Notes: a model not told the origin generated them from the sequence alone. Numbered from the stretch's first letter, positions 1 to 7,218 are shown. The stretch: 11,614 nt of DNA from a candidate division WWE3 bacterium RIFOXYC2_FULL_42_13 (GCA_001773255.1 MEWF01000001.1:1-11614); one strand, 5' to 3'. Made by a program: numbers and translations.

Positions 1-63
1 CTAAGTTCCTGGCAGACTTACGTTATAGCTCTGACAATATGGATATTGATCGCCGTTTTTTAG
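1..63 (+). CDS. Possible C-terminal tail of an upstream membrane protein (partial)
   Basis: The frame starting at base 1 stays open from the left edge to a TAG at 61-63. It encodes about 20 mostly hydrophobic residues (around QTYVIALTIWILIAVF), which would suit a final transmembrane helix. A terminator on the same strand follows about 70 nt later, so some plus-strand transcript does end here. The frame starting at base 3 is also open, to a TGA at 90-92, and encodes a hydrophilic tail ending KPHQPGAF. I cannot decide between the two from so little sequence, and the reading could be chance. No family is recognisable. Confidence 0.3.
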   Translation, partial: LSSWQTYVIALTIWILIAVF

Positions 64-76
64 CAAAACCACATCA

Positions 77-124
77 ACCGGGCGCTTTTTGAGGGATCCC
101 CACCTATAAGCAACAACGCCCGGT
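77..124 (+). other. Stem-loop in the 3' region of the upstream transcript
   Basis: ACCGGGCG (77-84) pairs perfectly with CGCCCGGT (117-124). The loop is 32 nt and contains the palindrome GGGATCCC (93-100). The stem lies just before the terminator at 132-163. It could be a 3'-UTR structure or the last part of a non-coding RNA that begins outside the window. I compared it from memory with 6S RNA, tmRNA, SRP RNA and RNase P RNA and could not match it to any of them. Confidence 0.45.
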
Positions 125-131
125 GAAACAC

Positions 132-167
132 ATGCCGTGAAACCCTAAAAAGCTTCACGGCATTTTT
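132..167 (+). terminator. Rho-independent terminator upstream of lexA
   Basis: ATGCCGTGAA (132-141) and TTCACGGCAT (154-163) form a perfect 10-bp stem around a 12-nt loop. The T tract at 163-167, followed by CTTCTT, gives the classic intrinsic terminator layout on the plus strand. The opposite strand has no T tract after the stem, so it acts on plus-strand transcripts only. It separates lexA from whatever lies to the left. Confidence 0.85.
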
Positions 168-171
168 CTTC

Positions 172-201
172 TTGACATCTTCGCATAATATTCGGTAGTA
201 T
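172..201 (+). promoter_or_regulatory. Sigma70-type promoter of lexA
   Basis: A perfect -35 hexamer TTGACA (172-177) is followed after 18 nt by TAGTAT (196-201), which matches 4 of 6 bases of the -10 consensus. It begins right after the terminator and would give lexA a leader of roughly 40 nt. This is the best -35 box in the window. Confidence 0.75.
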
Positions 202-209
202 AAAAATAC
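198..209. promoter_or_regulatory. Candidate operator overlapping the lexA -10 region
   Basis: GTAT (198-201), AAAA, ATAC (206-209) form an inverted repeat over the -10 element and probable transcription start. An overlapping pair, GGTA (194-197) and TACC (207-210), is centred 1.5 bp away. LexA repressors usually bind dyads in their own promoter, so autoregulation is a reasonable guess. Neither the Gram-positive GAAC-N4-GTTC box nor the E. coli CTGT-N8-ACAG box is present, and the half-sites are short. Confidence 0.3.
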
Positions 210-235
210 CAAAGATAAACCGTAAATATTTTGGC

Positions 236-241
236 AGGAGG
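236..241 (+). promoter_or_regulatory. Strong Shine-Dalgarno site of lexA
   Basis: AGGAGG lies 7 nt before the ATG at 249 and decides that start over the in-frame TTG at 231. It is exceptional here, because most other genes in the window have no recognisable ribosome binding site. Confidence 0.85.
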
Positions 242-248
242 ATCCTTA

Positions 249-881
249 ATGAGTCCCGTAACTCTTTATAAAAGACAGAAACAAATTTTAGACTATATTT
301 CCCAGTATATTCAGATTAACGGCCATTCCCCTACTTTACAGGAGATCGCCGATTCTATGGACCTTTCGTCTTTAGCTACGGTACATGAACACATTCAGGC
401 ACTGGAAAAGAAAGGGGTTATCAAAAAATACGAGGGCTCCGTCAGGGGCATAGAAATACTGGATAAGACTTTTAACTCCTCGCTTTCGGCGGTTGAACTG
501 CCCTTGGTGGGTTACATTGCCGCGGGAGAGCCTATTGAAGCTCTGGAAAACCCTCTGGCCACCGTAACGGTAAGCTCCGACATCGTTTCTAAAACAAAAA
601 GGTGCTTCGTCCTTCAGGTTAAGGGAGATTCCATGATAGACATGGGTATTTTCGACGGAGACCATGTAGTAATACAGCAGCAAAACACCGCCACGGACGG
701 ACAGATAATTGTAGCGCTGATAGATAACGAATTTGCGACACTAAAAACCCTCTATCACGAAAAGGACGGAAAAATTAGGTTACAGCCGGCCAACAAAAGA
801 ATGAACCCTATTTTTGTAGAACCCGGAAGCCTAAGCATACAAGGTGTTGTTACGGGAGTTATCAGAAGGTTCAAAAATTAG
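249..881 (+). CDS. lexA: LexA repressor (SOS regulator, self-cleaving S24 peptidase fold)
   Basis: This is the transcriptional repressor of DNA-damage genes, inactivated by RecA-stimulated self-cleavage. The 210-residue product has the usual family length. Residues 1-70 form the winged helix-turn-helix (SPTLQEIADSMDLSS, then an ALEKKGVI wing). The scissile Ala92-Gly93 lies in YIAAGEP. The catalytic pair is Ser128 (GDSMID) and Lys166 (ATLKTL). I chose the ATG at 249 because a full AGGAGG (236-241) lies 7 nt upstream; an in-frame TTG at 231 would swallow that site. It is the only gene here with a strong Shine-Dalgarno sequence. It stands alone behind its own promoter, and its last 11 nt overlap the end of dedA on the other strand. 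Confidence 0.97.
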   Translation: MSPVTLYKRQKQILDYISQYIQINGHSPTLQEIADSMDLSSLATVHEHIQALEKKGVIKKYEGSVRGIEILDKTFNSSLSAVELPLVGYIAAGEPIEALENPLATVTVSSDIVSKTKRCFVLQVKGDSMIDMGIFDGDHVVIQQQNTATDGQIIVALIDNEFATLKTLYHEKDGKIRLQPANKRMNPIFVEPGSLSIQGVVTGVIRRFKN

Positions 882-1542
882 AAGACGAAATTCCGGACTT
901 TTTATTACCGGAACGAAGTCTACTTTTCAGAAATTCAAGTATTATAGGTACCAGCGATAAAAAAATTATCGCGAAAACGACCAATGAAAAGTTATCTTTT
1001 ACCTGAGGTATATTCCCGAAAAAGTATCCCGCAAAAATAAAAGCAGAGACCCACACTAATCCGCCCAGAATGTTATAGATTATAAAGTGGCCATATCTCA
1101 TCTTTCCTATACCGGCAACAAACGGTGCAAACGTCCTGACAATAGGAATAAAACGCGCAAGAAATATGGTCTTACCTCCGTGTTTATCATAAAAAGCCTG
1201 CGTCTTGTCAATGTGTTCCTTTTTGATAGGAATTTTGGGGTTGCTTATCAATTTTTGACCAAAAAAATATCCTATCCAGTAATTTGCAGTGTCACCAAGA
1301 AAAGCGGCCAGCCATAATATGAAAAAAAGCAGGACTACGTTGAATGAACCAAGTGCAGCAAAAGCTCCCGCTGCGAAAAGAAGCGAGTCCCCCGGAAGGA
1401 AGGGGGTAAAAACAAAACCCGTCTCCGCAAATACAATTAAAAATAAAATTAGATAAGACAGTGTCCCATACCGAATAATTATTTCACCAAGATGAGTATC
1501 GATATTCAGAACGAACGAGATCATGCCCGAAATTATGTCCAT
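871..1542 (-). CDS. DedA-family membrane protein (SNARE-associated/VTT domain)
   Basis: This is a polytopic inner-membrane protein. Members of the DedA family have been linked to recycling of undecaprenyl phosphate, the lipid carrier for wall polymers, and to membrane homeostasis. From the ATG at 1542 the product has 223 residues, typical for the family. Signatures are FAETG followed by FLPGDSLLFAAGA (about 38-60), a GYFFG segment (about 91-95), and ARFIPIVRTFAPFVAGIGKM (129-148) with the conserved arginines and prolines. Several hydrophobic segments follow, and the tail is basic. The frame stays open 45 codons further upstream, but that part runs into the divergent mutase gene and lacks family similarity, so 1542 is preferred. 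No Shine-Dalgarno site is visible; TATCAT lies 6 nt before the ATG. Its role here would fit the LCP, FtsI and ManB genes nearby. Confidence 0.92.
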   Translation of the reverse strand: MDIISGMISFVLNIDTHLGEIIIRYGTLSYLILFLIVFAETGFVFTPFLPGDSLLFAAGAFAALGSFNVVLLFFILWLAAFLGDTANYWIGYFFGQKLISNPKIPIKKEHIDKTQAFYDKHGGKTIFLARFIPIVRTFAPFVAGIGKMRYGHFIIYNILGGLVWVSAFIFAGYFFGNIPQVKDNFSLVVFAIIFLSLVPIILEFLKSRLRSGNKKSGISSSNF

Positions 1543-1577
1543 TTCAAGATGATAACATTTTGTGTTAGGATTTAAAA
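1543..1577. promoter_or_regulatory. 35-nt divergent promoter region of dedA and the phosphoglycerate mutase gene
   Basis: Only 35 nt separate the two start codons. On the minus strand, TATCAT (1549-1554, 5 of 6 to the -10 consensus) ends 6 nt before the dedA ATG, a spacing that would place transcription start at or next to the ATG. On the plus strand, TGTTAGGAT (1563-1571) reads as an extended -10 ending 6 nt before the mutase ATG. The same stretch contains AGGA (1567-1570), 7 nt from that ATG, which could instead be a weak ribosome binding site. No good -35 box is seen for either direction. Confidence 0.4.
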
Positions 1578-2276
1578 ATGGTAGATACTGCCCTTCTGGA
1601 TGATTACTATAAGAAATACGGCAAACAAAAGGTCGACGAGGCACTCCTATATTTAAGCTATAAAAACGCCGGGACACTTCCCAAGACAGAATCCACTGAC
1701 AAGCCTGTTATGTTTATTTTCAGACACGGACAGACAGAAGACAACGCCAATTTCATATTCAGTGGCTGGAGAGACTCCGTGTTAACCGAAAAAGGCAAAG
1801 AACAGGCATTAGAACTTGCAGAAAAAATAAAGGTTAAAAAAATCCAAATGTTAGTGTCATCCCCCCAAACCAGAGCTGTAGATACAATGAAAATAGCATG
1901 TTCTTTAAATAAGGACGCCGCAAACTTGGAAATAAACACCGACGAAAGGATCAAAGAACGTTCTTACGGTGTGTTACAAGGTAAAAGTAAACTGGAAATT
2001 CAACTGGAAAACCCGGAGTTACTTTTAAAAATAAGACGCTCGTTCGACTACCGACCCGAGGACGGAGAAAGCATAAAGATGGTATGTGAAAGGGTGCGAG
2101 CTTTTTGTGACGAGATGATTCCCCTCATGAAACAGCACAATATAAATATAGCCGTTTCGTGTCACGGAAATTCTATCAGAGGTTTTAGAAAATATTTTGA
2201 AAATCTGTCGGATGAGGAAACGGCGATTGTCGAAACCCCGTTAGCCAAAGACTACGCAGCTTACACCATTGAGTAA
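1578..2276 (+). CDS. gpmA: 2,3-bisphosphoglycerate-dependent phosphoglycerate mutase (histidine phosphatase superfamily)
   Basis: Probably interconverts 3- and 2-phosphoglycerate through a phosphohistidine intermediate. The 232-residue protein has FRHGQT with phospho-acceptor His50, SSPQTRA with Arg99, ERSYGVLQG with the proton-donor Glu127, and CHGNSIRG with His196. ERxYGxLQG, DGESI followed by a RV motif, and HGNSxRGFxKY are closer to true mutases than to general phosphatases. A helical extension of about 44 residues precedes the catalytic fold. The middle segment before GESI is shorter than in E. coli GpmA, which lowers confidence in exact substrate. Its TAA directly abuts the enolase stop on the other strand, so enzymes for consecutive glycolytic steps sit tail to tail. 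A broader phosphatase role cannot be excluded. Confidence 0.78.
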   Translation: MVDTALLDDYYKKYGKQKVDEALLYLSYKNAGTLPKTESTDKPVMFIFRHGQTEDNANFIFSGWRDSVLTEKGKEQALELAEKIKVKKIQMLVSSPQTRAVDTMKIACSLNKDAANLEINTDERIKERSYGVLQGKSKLEIQLENPELLLKIRRSFDYRPEDGESIKMVCERVRAFCDEMIPLMKQHNINIAVSCHGNSIRGFRKYFENLSDEETAIVETPLAKDYAAYTIE

Positions 2277-3509
2277 TCACTTATTCTGACCATTAAAAAT
2301 CTGCAGTAACCTGTTATATTTAACCACTCTTTCCCCGCGAACCGGTGCGCCGGATTTAATGAAATCGGCACCGACCGCAAGTGATAGATCCGCAATAAAA
2401 GTATCCTCTCCCGTTTCACCGCTTCGATGAGAGACTATTATTTTCATCCCGGCTTTCTGGGCATTGCGGACAAACTCAAATGTTTCCGTCAAAGTTCCGA
2501 CCTGGTTGGGTTTAACGATGACCGCGTTGGCTAATTTTTGGTCTATAGCACTTTTAAGGAATTTCGGGTTCGTAACGACAAGGTCGTCAGCCACAACCAT
2601 CAGACGACTGCCGACGGACTTCGTAAATTTTGCCCAAGCTTCGGTGTCGGACTCATAAAAGGGATCCTCAAGGTAGATCAACGGATAAGTCGTGAGGAGA
2701 TCAATGTACAGTCTGGACATTTTGTCACTGTCGAGTGTTTTCTTTTCCTCCTTTATCAGATAGGAATTGTGCATGTAGAAAGAACCCGCGGCCACGTCCA
2801 TTCCCATAAAAAGTTGTTCTCCGAGCTTGTAGCTTTGAGAAGCAGCCTTAGAAATATATTGAAGTGCCTTTGAGACCGTAAAGTTGTTCGGAGCAAACCC
2901 GCCTTCGTCTCCCACGTCTACATCAAATCCGTCCTTGATAAGAAGTTCCTTAAGGTTGTGGTAGACCACGACGCCCATTTCCAGAGCTTTATCAAAAGGT
3001 AGTGTCGGAGAAGGTATCGCCATAAATTCCTGAAAGGAAAGATTATTATGAGAATGCAGACCCCCGTTCAATATATTAAAAACCGGAACAGGAAATTTTA
3101 ATGGGGCATGCGGATCCTTTTTTGGAGAATACAGCCGGGCTAAATACTCATAGAGTTCCATGCCTTTAGATTTTGCGGCTGCTTTTGCCGCAGCCAAGGA
3201 CACGGAAAGTATGCTGTTACCGCCGAGGTGTTTTTTGTTTGTAGTCCCGTCCATGTCCAGCAATATTTGGTCGAGTACGAACTGCTCCGCAGGATCCTCT
3301 CCTTCCAGAACATCGTTTATCGCAGTACTCACAATATCAACGGCCTTTTCAACTGGGATGTAAACAGCTTCGTTCTCGCCTTTTGAGGCACCGTCGGGTA
3401 TTGCCTGAACACCTTCGGAGCCGTCGTCCAGAGTAACCTTTGTCTCGATGGTCCAATCGCCCCTTGAGTTCAGTATCTTTTGGCAGGTTATGCTTTTTAT
3501 CTTTGACAT
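2277..3509 (-). CDS. eno: Enolase (phosphopyruvate hydratase)
   Basis: Cytosolic enzyme converting 2-phosphoglycerate to phosphoenolpyruvate. At 410 residues it is about 20 shorter than most bacterial enolases, mainly at the C terminus. Catalytic and metal residues (yeast numbering in brackets) are present: His152 (159), Glu161 (168), Glu202 in GDEGG (211), Asp238 (246), Glu281 (295), Asp308 (320), Lys333 (345), the HRSGET block from His361 (373), and Lys385 (396). Several signatures are unusual: SRGDWT for SRGNPT, PDGASKG for PSGASTG, MDVAAGSFY for the common AASEFY, and KPNQVGT for KFNQIGS. The last, with GAPVRGER near the end, recalls archaeal-type enolases. It lies 21 nt downstream of the PEP synthase gene, surely co-transcribed with it, and has no visible Shine-Dalgarno site. 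Confidence 0.95.
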   Translation of the reverse strand: MSKIKSITCQKILNSRGDWTIETKVTLDDGSEGVQAIPDGASKGENEAVYIPVEKAVDIVSTAINDVLEGEDPAEQFVLDQILLDMDGTTNKKHLGGNSILSVSLAAAKAAAKSKGMELYEYLARLYSPKKDPHAPLKFPVPVFNILNGGLHSHNNLSFQEFMAIPSPTLPFDKALEMGVVVYHNLKELLIKDGFDVDVGDEGGFAPNNFTVSKALQYISKAASQSYKLGEQLFMGMDVAAGSFYMHNSYLIKEEKKTLDSDKMSRLYIDLLTTYPLIYLEDPFYESDTEAWAKFTKSVGSRLMVVADDLVVTNPKFLKSAIDQKLANAVIVKPNQVGTLTETFEFVRNAQKAGMKIIVSHRSGETGEDTFIADLSLAVGADFIKSGAPVRGERVVKYNRLLQIFNGQNK

Positions 3510-3530
3510 TTTAGTTTGGGGCGGACGGCG

Positions 3531-5795
3531 TTATTTCTTTTTCTTCTCGCCCAATACTTTTTTCTCGGAGTTGTAAACTATTTCTCTTGTTTTTTCTATT
3601 ACATCGGGGCTTACCGAAACCGAAGTGACACCCCACTCAACGAGCATCTCCACAAGCTCGGGGAAAACCGAGGGAGCCTGTCCGCAAACGGAGCATGTTA
3701 CTTTTCTTTTTCGGCAGGTAGTTACAATCTTTTCAAGAGATCTAAGGACCGCGGGATTCATCTCACTGTAAGCGTCGGCTACTTTTTCGTTGTCACGGTC
3801 AACACCCAGCGTAAGCATTGTCAGATCGTTCGTTCCGATAGAAACCCCGTCGATACCTTCGTCCAAAAATTCATCCAGCAATATAACATTGGAGGGTATT
3901 TCCACCATCATCCAGAACTTGAAAAGTCCGCTTCTTCTTAGACCGGCGGCGCTTAACAATTTTTTGACTTCCCGGAACTGTTCAACGGTACGGACAAACG
4001 GCATCATGACCCAAAGGTTTTTCAGGTTCTTTTTGTTACGCACTTTTTTGATCGCCTCAACTTCCATTTCAAAAACTTCCGGTTCGGCAAGGTATCTTGA
4101 AACCCCTCTATAACCTATCATTGGGTTGGGCTCTTCTGTCTCAAACTCCTTTCCGCCGATAAGATTTGCATACTCGTTTGATTTAAAATCGTTGAATCTG
4201 TAAACGACAGGTCTCGGATAAAAAGCCTCGGCGAATTTTTCCAATCCATTAGCAAGCTGATTAATAAATTCCTTCTTCTTTCCCTCTTTAATAAATTTCA
4301 GCGGGTGCTTGCCTATTTCCGCCATGATAAACTCCGCCCTCAGCAATCCGACACCATCTACATTCCTTTGGGACATTTCCACGGCAAGTTCCGGTTCCGC
4401 TAAATTCATGTAAATTTTTGTAGCTGTCTTTATGTGTTCCAGATCAAGTTTGGATTTTTTAACATCCTTAACTTCGGAAATATCTCCTTCGTAGACTTTT
4501 CCTTCGGCTCCGTCCACAGTAATTAATTCACCCACCCTAAGCATTTTAGTGGCATGACTTGTGCCGACAACAGCAGGAATACCGAGTTCACGGCTTACGA
4601 TGGCTGCGTGGCTTGTTCTTCCCCCCAAATCGGTAACAATGGCACTTGCCCTTTTCATCGCGGGAACATAGTCTGGGTTGGTCATTTCGGCAACGAGTAT
4701 GTCACCCTCTTTTACTATGTTTATCTCGCTGGGTTTCTTAACAATCTTGACCTTGCCTACGCCAACACCCGGAGAAGCCGCTAAACCTTCTAAAATAGCT
4801 TTGGCCTTATTACCCGTCTCGATAGCAATTTCGGTTTCTTTTTGAACCAAGGTCGTTACCGGTCTTGACTGGACAATAAATATCCTACCGTCCTCGATGC
4901 CATACTCAATATCCTGTGGTCTTTTGTAATGTTCTTCTATCTTTATACCTATTTGAGCGAGTTCGACAATTTGTTTGTTGGTCAGTTTCTGAACCTGCTG
5001 ATATTTTTTAGAAATAGGTGTGTTACCCGCTAAAGTTAGTTGCCAAGTTTGTTTGGCAAGATATCGTGAAGTAATTTTTCCTGACTTCTTGTTAACAATG
5101 TATTGGTCGGGAGTAACTTCTCCTGAGACAACAGGCTGACCAAGACCGAAAGCTGCTTCTATAGAAACTTCCTCTTTGCTGTTCGTCAGAGGATTCACCG
5201 TGAACATAATTCCCGAATAATCTGACTGGACCATTAGTTGTATAGGCACAGCGATGCCCACTTTCATATGTGAATATTTGTTTGTCTCTCTGTAAAAAAT
5301 GGCTCTTGCTTCAAAAAGGGACGCCCAGCATTCCTGTACCTTTTTAACAACATCAGACCAACCCTTAACGTTAAGATAAGTTTCCTGTTGTCCGGCAAAG
5401 GAAGCGTCGGGCAGATCTTCTGCAGTGGCAGAGCTTCTGACGGCGACATACCTGTCGTTCTCACCGCAGAGCTTGTGATAATAATCCTTGATCTTAGTCG
5501 CCAAATCTTCCGGCATACCTGCCGCCATTATGGCGATTTTGATTTTTCTGGATGCTTCCTGAAGTTTTTTGGAGTTGTCTACATCAAGCCCGGAAAGCTC
5601 GTGCATTATTTTTTCTTTTAGGGAAGTAGCGTTTATAAAATCAAAATATGCCCCGGCCGTAACAATAAACCCATCGGGTACGGGAATCTTGGCGTTAACC
5701 ATCTCTCCAAGATTAGCTCCTTTTCCTCCCACTAAACCGATGTCCTTTTTGCCGACTTCTTTGAACCACAGTACTTGGGCAGTATTTTTATTCAT
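3531..5795 (-). CDS. ppsA: Phosphoenolpyruvate synthase (pyruvate, water dikinase)
   Basis: Catalyses ATP + pyruvate + water to PEP + AMP + phosphate, the gluconeogenic step; in some fermenters it may run towards pyruvate. At 754 residues it is slightly shorter than E. coli PpsA (792). Three domains appear in order: an N-terminal ATP-grasp domain (about 8-320; GGKGANLGEM and VRSSATAEDLPDASFAGQQ), the swivelling phosphohistidine domain (about 335-440; GGRTSHAAIVSRELG with His396), and a C-terminal PEP-binding TIM barrel (about 455-740; GLLRAEF, MVEIPSN, IGTNDLTM, and CGQAPS with acid/base Cys704). The barrel ends in a lysine-rich tail. The start at 5795 leaves 48 nt to the mutase gene upstream and contains no Shine-Dalgarno site, but has -10-like elements. 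Enolase follows 21 nt downstream. Confidence 0.96.
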   Translation of the reverse strand: MNKNTAQVLWFKEVGKKDIGLVGGKGANLGEMVNAKIPVPDGFIVTAGAYFDFINATSLKEKIMHELSGLDVDNSKKLQEASRKIKIAIMAAGMPEDLATKIKDYYHKLCGENDRYVAVRSSATAEDLPDASFAGQQETYLNVKGWSDVVKKVQECWASLFEARAIFYRETNKYSHMKVGIAVPIQLMVQSDYSGIMFTVNPLTNSKEEVSIEAAFGLGQPVVSGEVTPDQYIVNKKSGKITSRYLAKQTWQLTLAGNTPISKKYQQVQKLTNKQIVELAQIGIKIEEHYKRPQDIEYGIEDGRIFIVQSRPVTTLVQKETEIAIETGNKAKAILEGLAASPGVGVGKVKIVKKPSEINIVKEGDILVAEMTNPDYVPAMKRASAIVTDLGGRTSHAAIVSRELGIPAVVGTSHATKMLRVGELITVDGAEGKVYEGDISEVKDVKKSKLDLEHIKTATKIYMNLAEPELAVEMSQRNVDGVGLLRAEFIMAEIGKHPLKFIKEGKKKEFINQLANGLEKFAEAFYPRPVVYRFNDFKSNEYANLIGGKEFETEEPNPMIGYRGVSRYLAEPEVFEMEVEAIKKVRNKKNLKNLWVMMPFVRTVEQFREVKKLLSAAGLRRSGLFKFWMMVEIPSNVILLDEFLDEGIDGVSIGTNDLTMLTLGVDRDNEKVADAYSEMNPAVLRSLEKIVTTCRKRKVTCSVCGQAPSVFPELVEMLVEWGVTSVSVSPDVIEKTREIVYNSEKKVLGEKKKK

Positions 5796-5802
5796 ATAAG
5801 AA

Positions 5803-5813
5803 ATGATATATCA
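5803..5813 (-). promoter_or_regulatory. Putative promoter and palindrome before ppsA
   Basis: On the minus strand, TATCAT (5803-5808) ends 7 nt before the ppsA ATG. An overlapping extended -10, TGATATATC (5805-5813), ends 9 nt before it. Both would give a leaderless or near-leaderless mRNA. TGATATATCA (5804-5813) is also a perfect 10-bp palindrome and might be an operator. No convincing -35 box is seen, and transcription could simply read through from the mutase gene. Confidence 0.4.
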
Positions 5814-5843
5814 AATTCCGGGCATTTGGAACTGTTACAGATA

Positions 5844-7217
5844 CTAAAGATGCAATTTATGAGACCTCAATAGATTGTTGACCCGATCTTTTACCGAACT
5901 CAGCTCCTCTTCACTTTCGGCTTCTACTCTTATGCCTAGAAAAGGGGATGTGTTCTTGGCGCGGATTAAAAACCAGGAGGTGTCGGAGATGTTGGCCCGT
6001 ACACCGTCCACAAAATTCTTTCGGGTGTAGTTATCCGAAGCTTTTACCTCTTCGATGATCTTTTCTACAACACCAAATTTCACGTCATCCTCACAGTGAA
6101 CCTTAATCTCCGGAGAACTCACCCGTTCTGGAAATTCCGCCATCAATCCTGGGATACCTTTATTTTCCGTGTCCATTAATTCCAGCACTCTGCAAATAGC
6201 GTAAATACCGTCGTCATAACCGAAGTACTTGTCGCCAAAATAAGTGTGCCCGGAAAATTCCACACCGAACACGGCCTCTTTACCCGTGACCTTCTTAATG
6301 AAAAAGGAGCGCCCGGTTCGCATAATTTCCGGCTCTCCTCCGTATTTTCTTATAATATCGTCAGCCAAAGAAGTACATTTAACGTCGTAAGCTATCGTGG
6401 AACCCGGATTAGTGCTTAATATGTGTTTGCTAAAAAGTAAGAGGGCACGGTCGGTGGCATAGGATTTTCCATTCTCGTCTACCATAAGAAACCTATCACC
6501 GTCGCCGTCCAGCCCGAATCCCGCATCTGCGTGGCTTTTTCTGACAGCAGAAACAGTGCGTTCCACGAATTCCGGCTCCTCCGGATCGGGAGTTCCGTTG
6601 GGAAAAGTCCCATCCAGCTCTAGATTGACAGGCACAATTTCCACACCTAAAGTCTCCAAGACCTCCTTTGCTACCCCACCCGTAACACCATTGCCTGTGT
6701 TCAGTACTACCTTGAACTTCTTATTAAAACTGAACTTGCCCCTAATATAAGAAACATACTCTTCTATCAAATCTTTTTCAGCAAAGGAGCCTCCTCCCGT
6801 CATGTATGCTTCATCCTCTATAATATCCGCGATTTCCTGGATGCCTTCCCCGAAAACCGGTTCTGCTTTGGCAAACTCGACTTTAACGCCGTTGTATTCC
6901 GCTGTATTATGGCTCGCGGTCACATATACGCCCCCTTCAAAACCTTGTGTTGTAGTGAAAAAGTGGATTAATGGATAAGGAACCGCCCCGACAAAAGTAA
7001 TGTTACATCCGGTACCTATCAATCCCTCGCAAAGTTTTTTAGTAAGGGACTCCGAGCTTACTCTGTTATCCATCCCAAGAACTATGTTGGATAGGTTCTT
7101 GCGCCGGTAAATGGTGCCTACGGCCTTTCCGATGTGAAAAAAAAGCTCCTCGTCGATCTCTAAACCGTAGATACCGCGTATATCGTATTCTCTAAAAGAA
7201 TTTTTGTTCAGTTGCAT
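5844..7217 (-). CDS. manB: Phosphomannomutase/phosphoglucomutase (alpha-D-phosphohexomutase family)
   Basis: Interconverts hexose 6- and 1-phosphates, feeding GDP-mannose or UDP-glucose type precursors for polysaccharide and envelope synthesis. The 457 residues are a normal length. All four domain signatures are visible: TASHN with phosphoserine Ser102, the metal loop DGDGDR (Asp237, Asp239, Asp241), the sugar-specificity loop GVEFSGH (Glu320, Ser322, His324), and the C-terminal phosphate-binding KNTSPFLGIRVEA (421-433). The NSFREYDIRGIYG opening is also typical. Sequence alone does not separate mannose from glucose specificity. The ATG at 7217 comes 1 nt after the histidine kinase TGA with no Shine-Dalgarno site, which suggests translational coupling. 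It is a plausible link between sugar precursors and the LCP-type envelope gene nearby. Confidence 0.93.
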   Translation of the reverse strand: MQLNKNSFREYDIRGIYGLEIDEELFFHIGKAVGTIYRRKNLSNIVLGMDNRVSSESLTKKLCEGLIGTGCNITFVGAVPYPLIHFFTTTQGFEGGVYVTASHNTAEYNGVKVEFAKAEPVFGEGIQEIADIIEDEAYMTGGGSFAEKDLIEEYVSYIRGKFSFNKKFKVVLNTGNGVTGGVAKEVLETLGVEIVPVNLELDGTFPNGTPDPEEPEFVERTVSAVRKSHADAGFGLDGDGDRFLMVDENGKSYATDRALLLFSKHILSTNPGSTIAYDVKCTSLADDIIRKYGGEPEIMRTGRSFFIKKVTGKEAVFGVEFSGHTYFGDKYFGYDDGIYAICRVLELMDTENKGIPGLMAEFPERVSSPEIKVHCEDDVKFGVVEKIIEEVKASDNYTRKNFVDGVRANISDTSWFLIRAKNTSPFLGIRVEAESEEELSSVKDRVNNLLRSHKLHL

Positions 7218-7218
7218 C

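Noticed and set aside
1..147. Minus-strand open frame ending in a TAG at 3-1, with a protein-like tail (ending YNVSLPGT)
   Set aside because: It is bounded upstream by an in-frame TAG near 147, has no ATG, and only a GTG and a TTG close to its end are possible starts. It also runs through the stem of the plus-strand terminator. A gene remnant is possible but not supportable.
231..248. TTG start that would extend LexA by six residues
   Set aside because: The extension consists of the AGGAGG ribosome binding site itself; the ATG at 249 has correct spacing and matches the family N terminus.
1543..1677. 45-codon N-terminal extension of DedA
   Set aside because: It overlaps the start of the divergent mutase gene, has no hydrophobic or family-like sequence, and leaves no promoter region for either gene.
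93..3300. Several GGATCC palindromes (near 94, 240, 2661, 3112 and 3293)
   Set aside because: The number is only slightly above chance, they have no common flanking sequence, and they lie mostly inside coding regions.
3516..3941. 141-codon plus-strand open frame opposite the ppsA 3' end
   Set aside because: It is antisense to the conserved PEP-binding barrel of PEP synthase and shows no protein-like family features.
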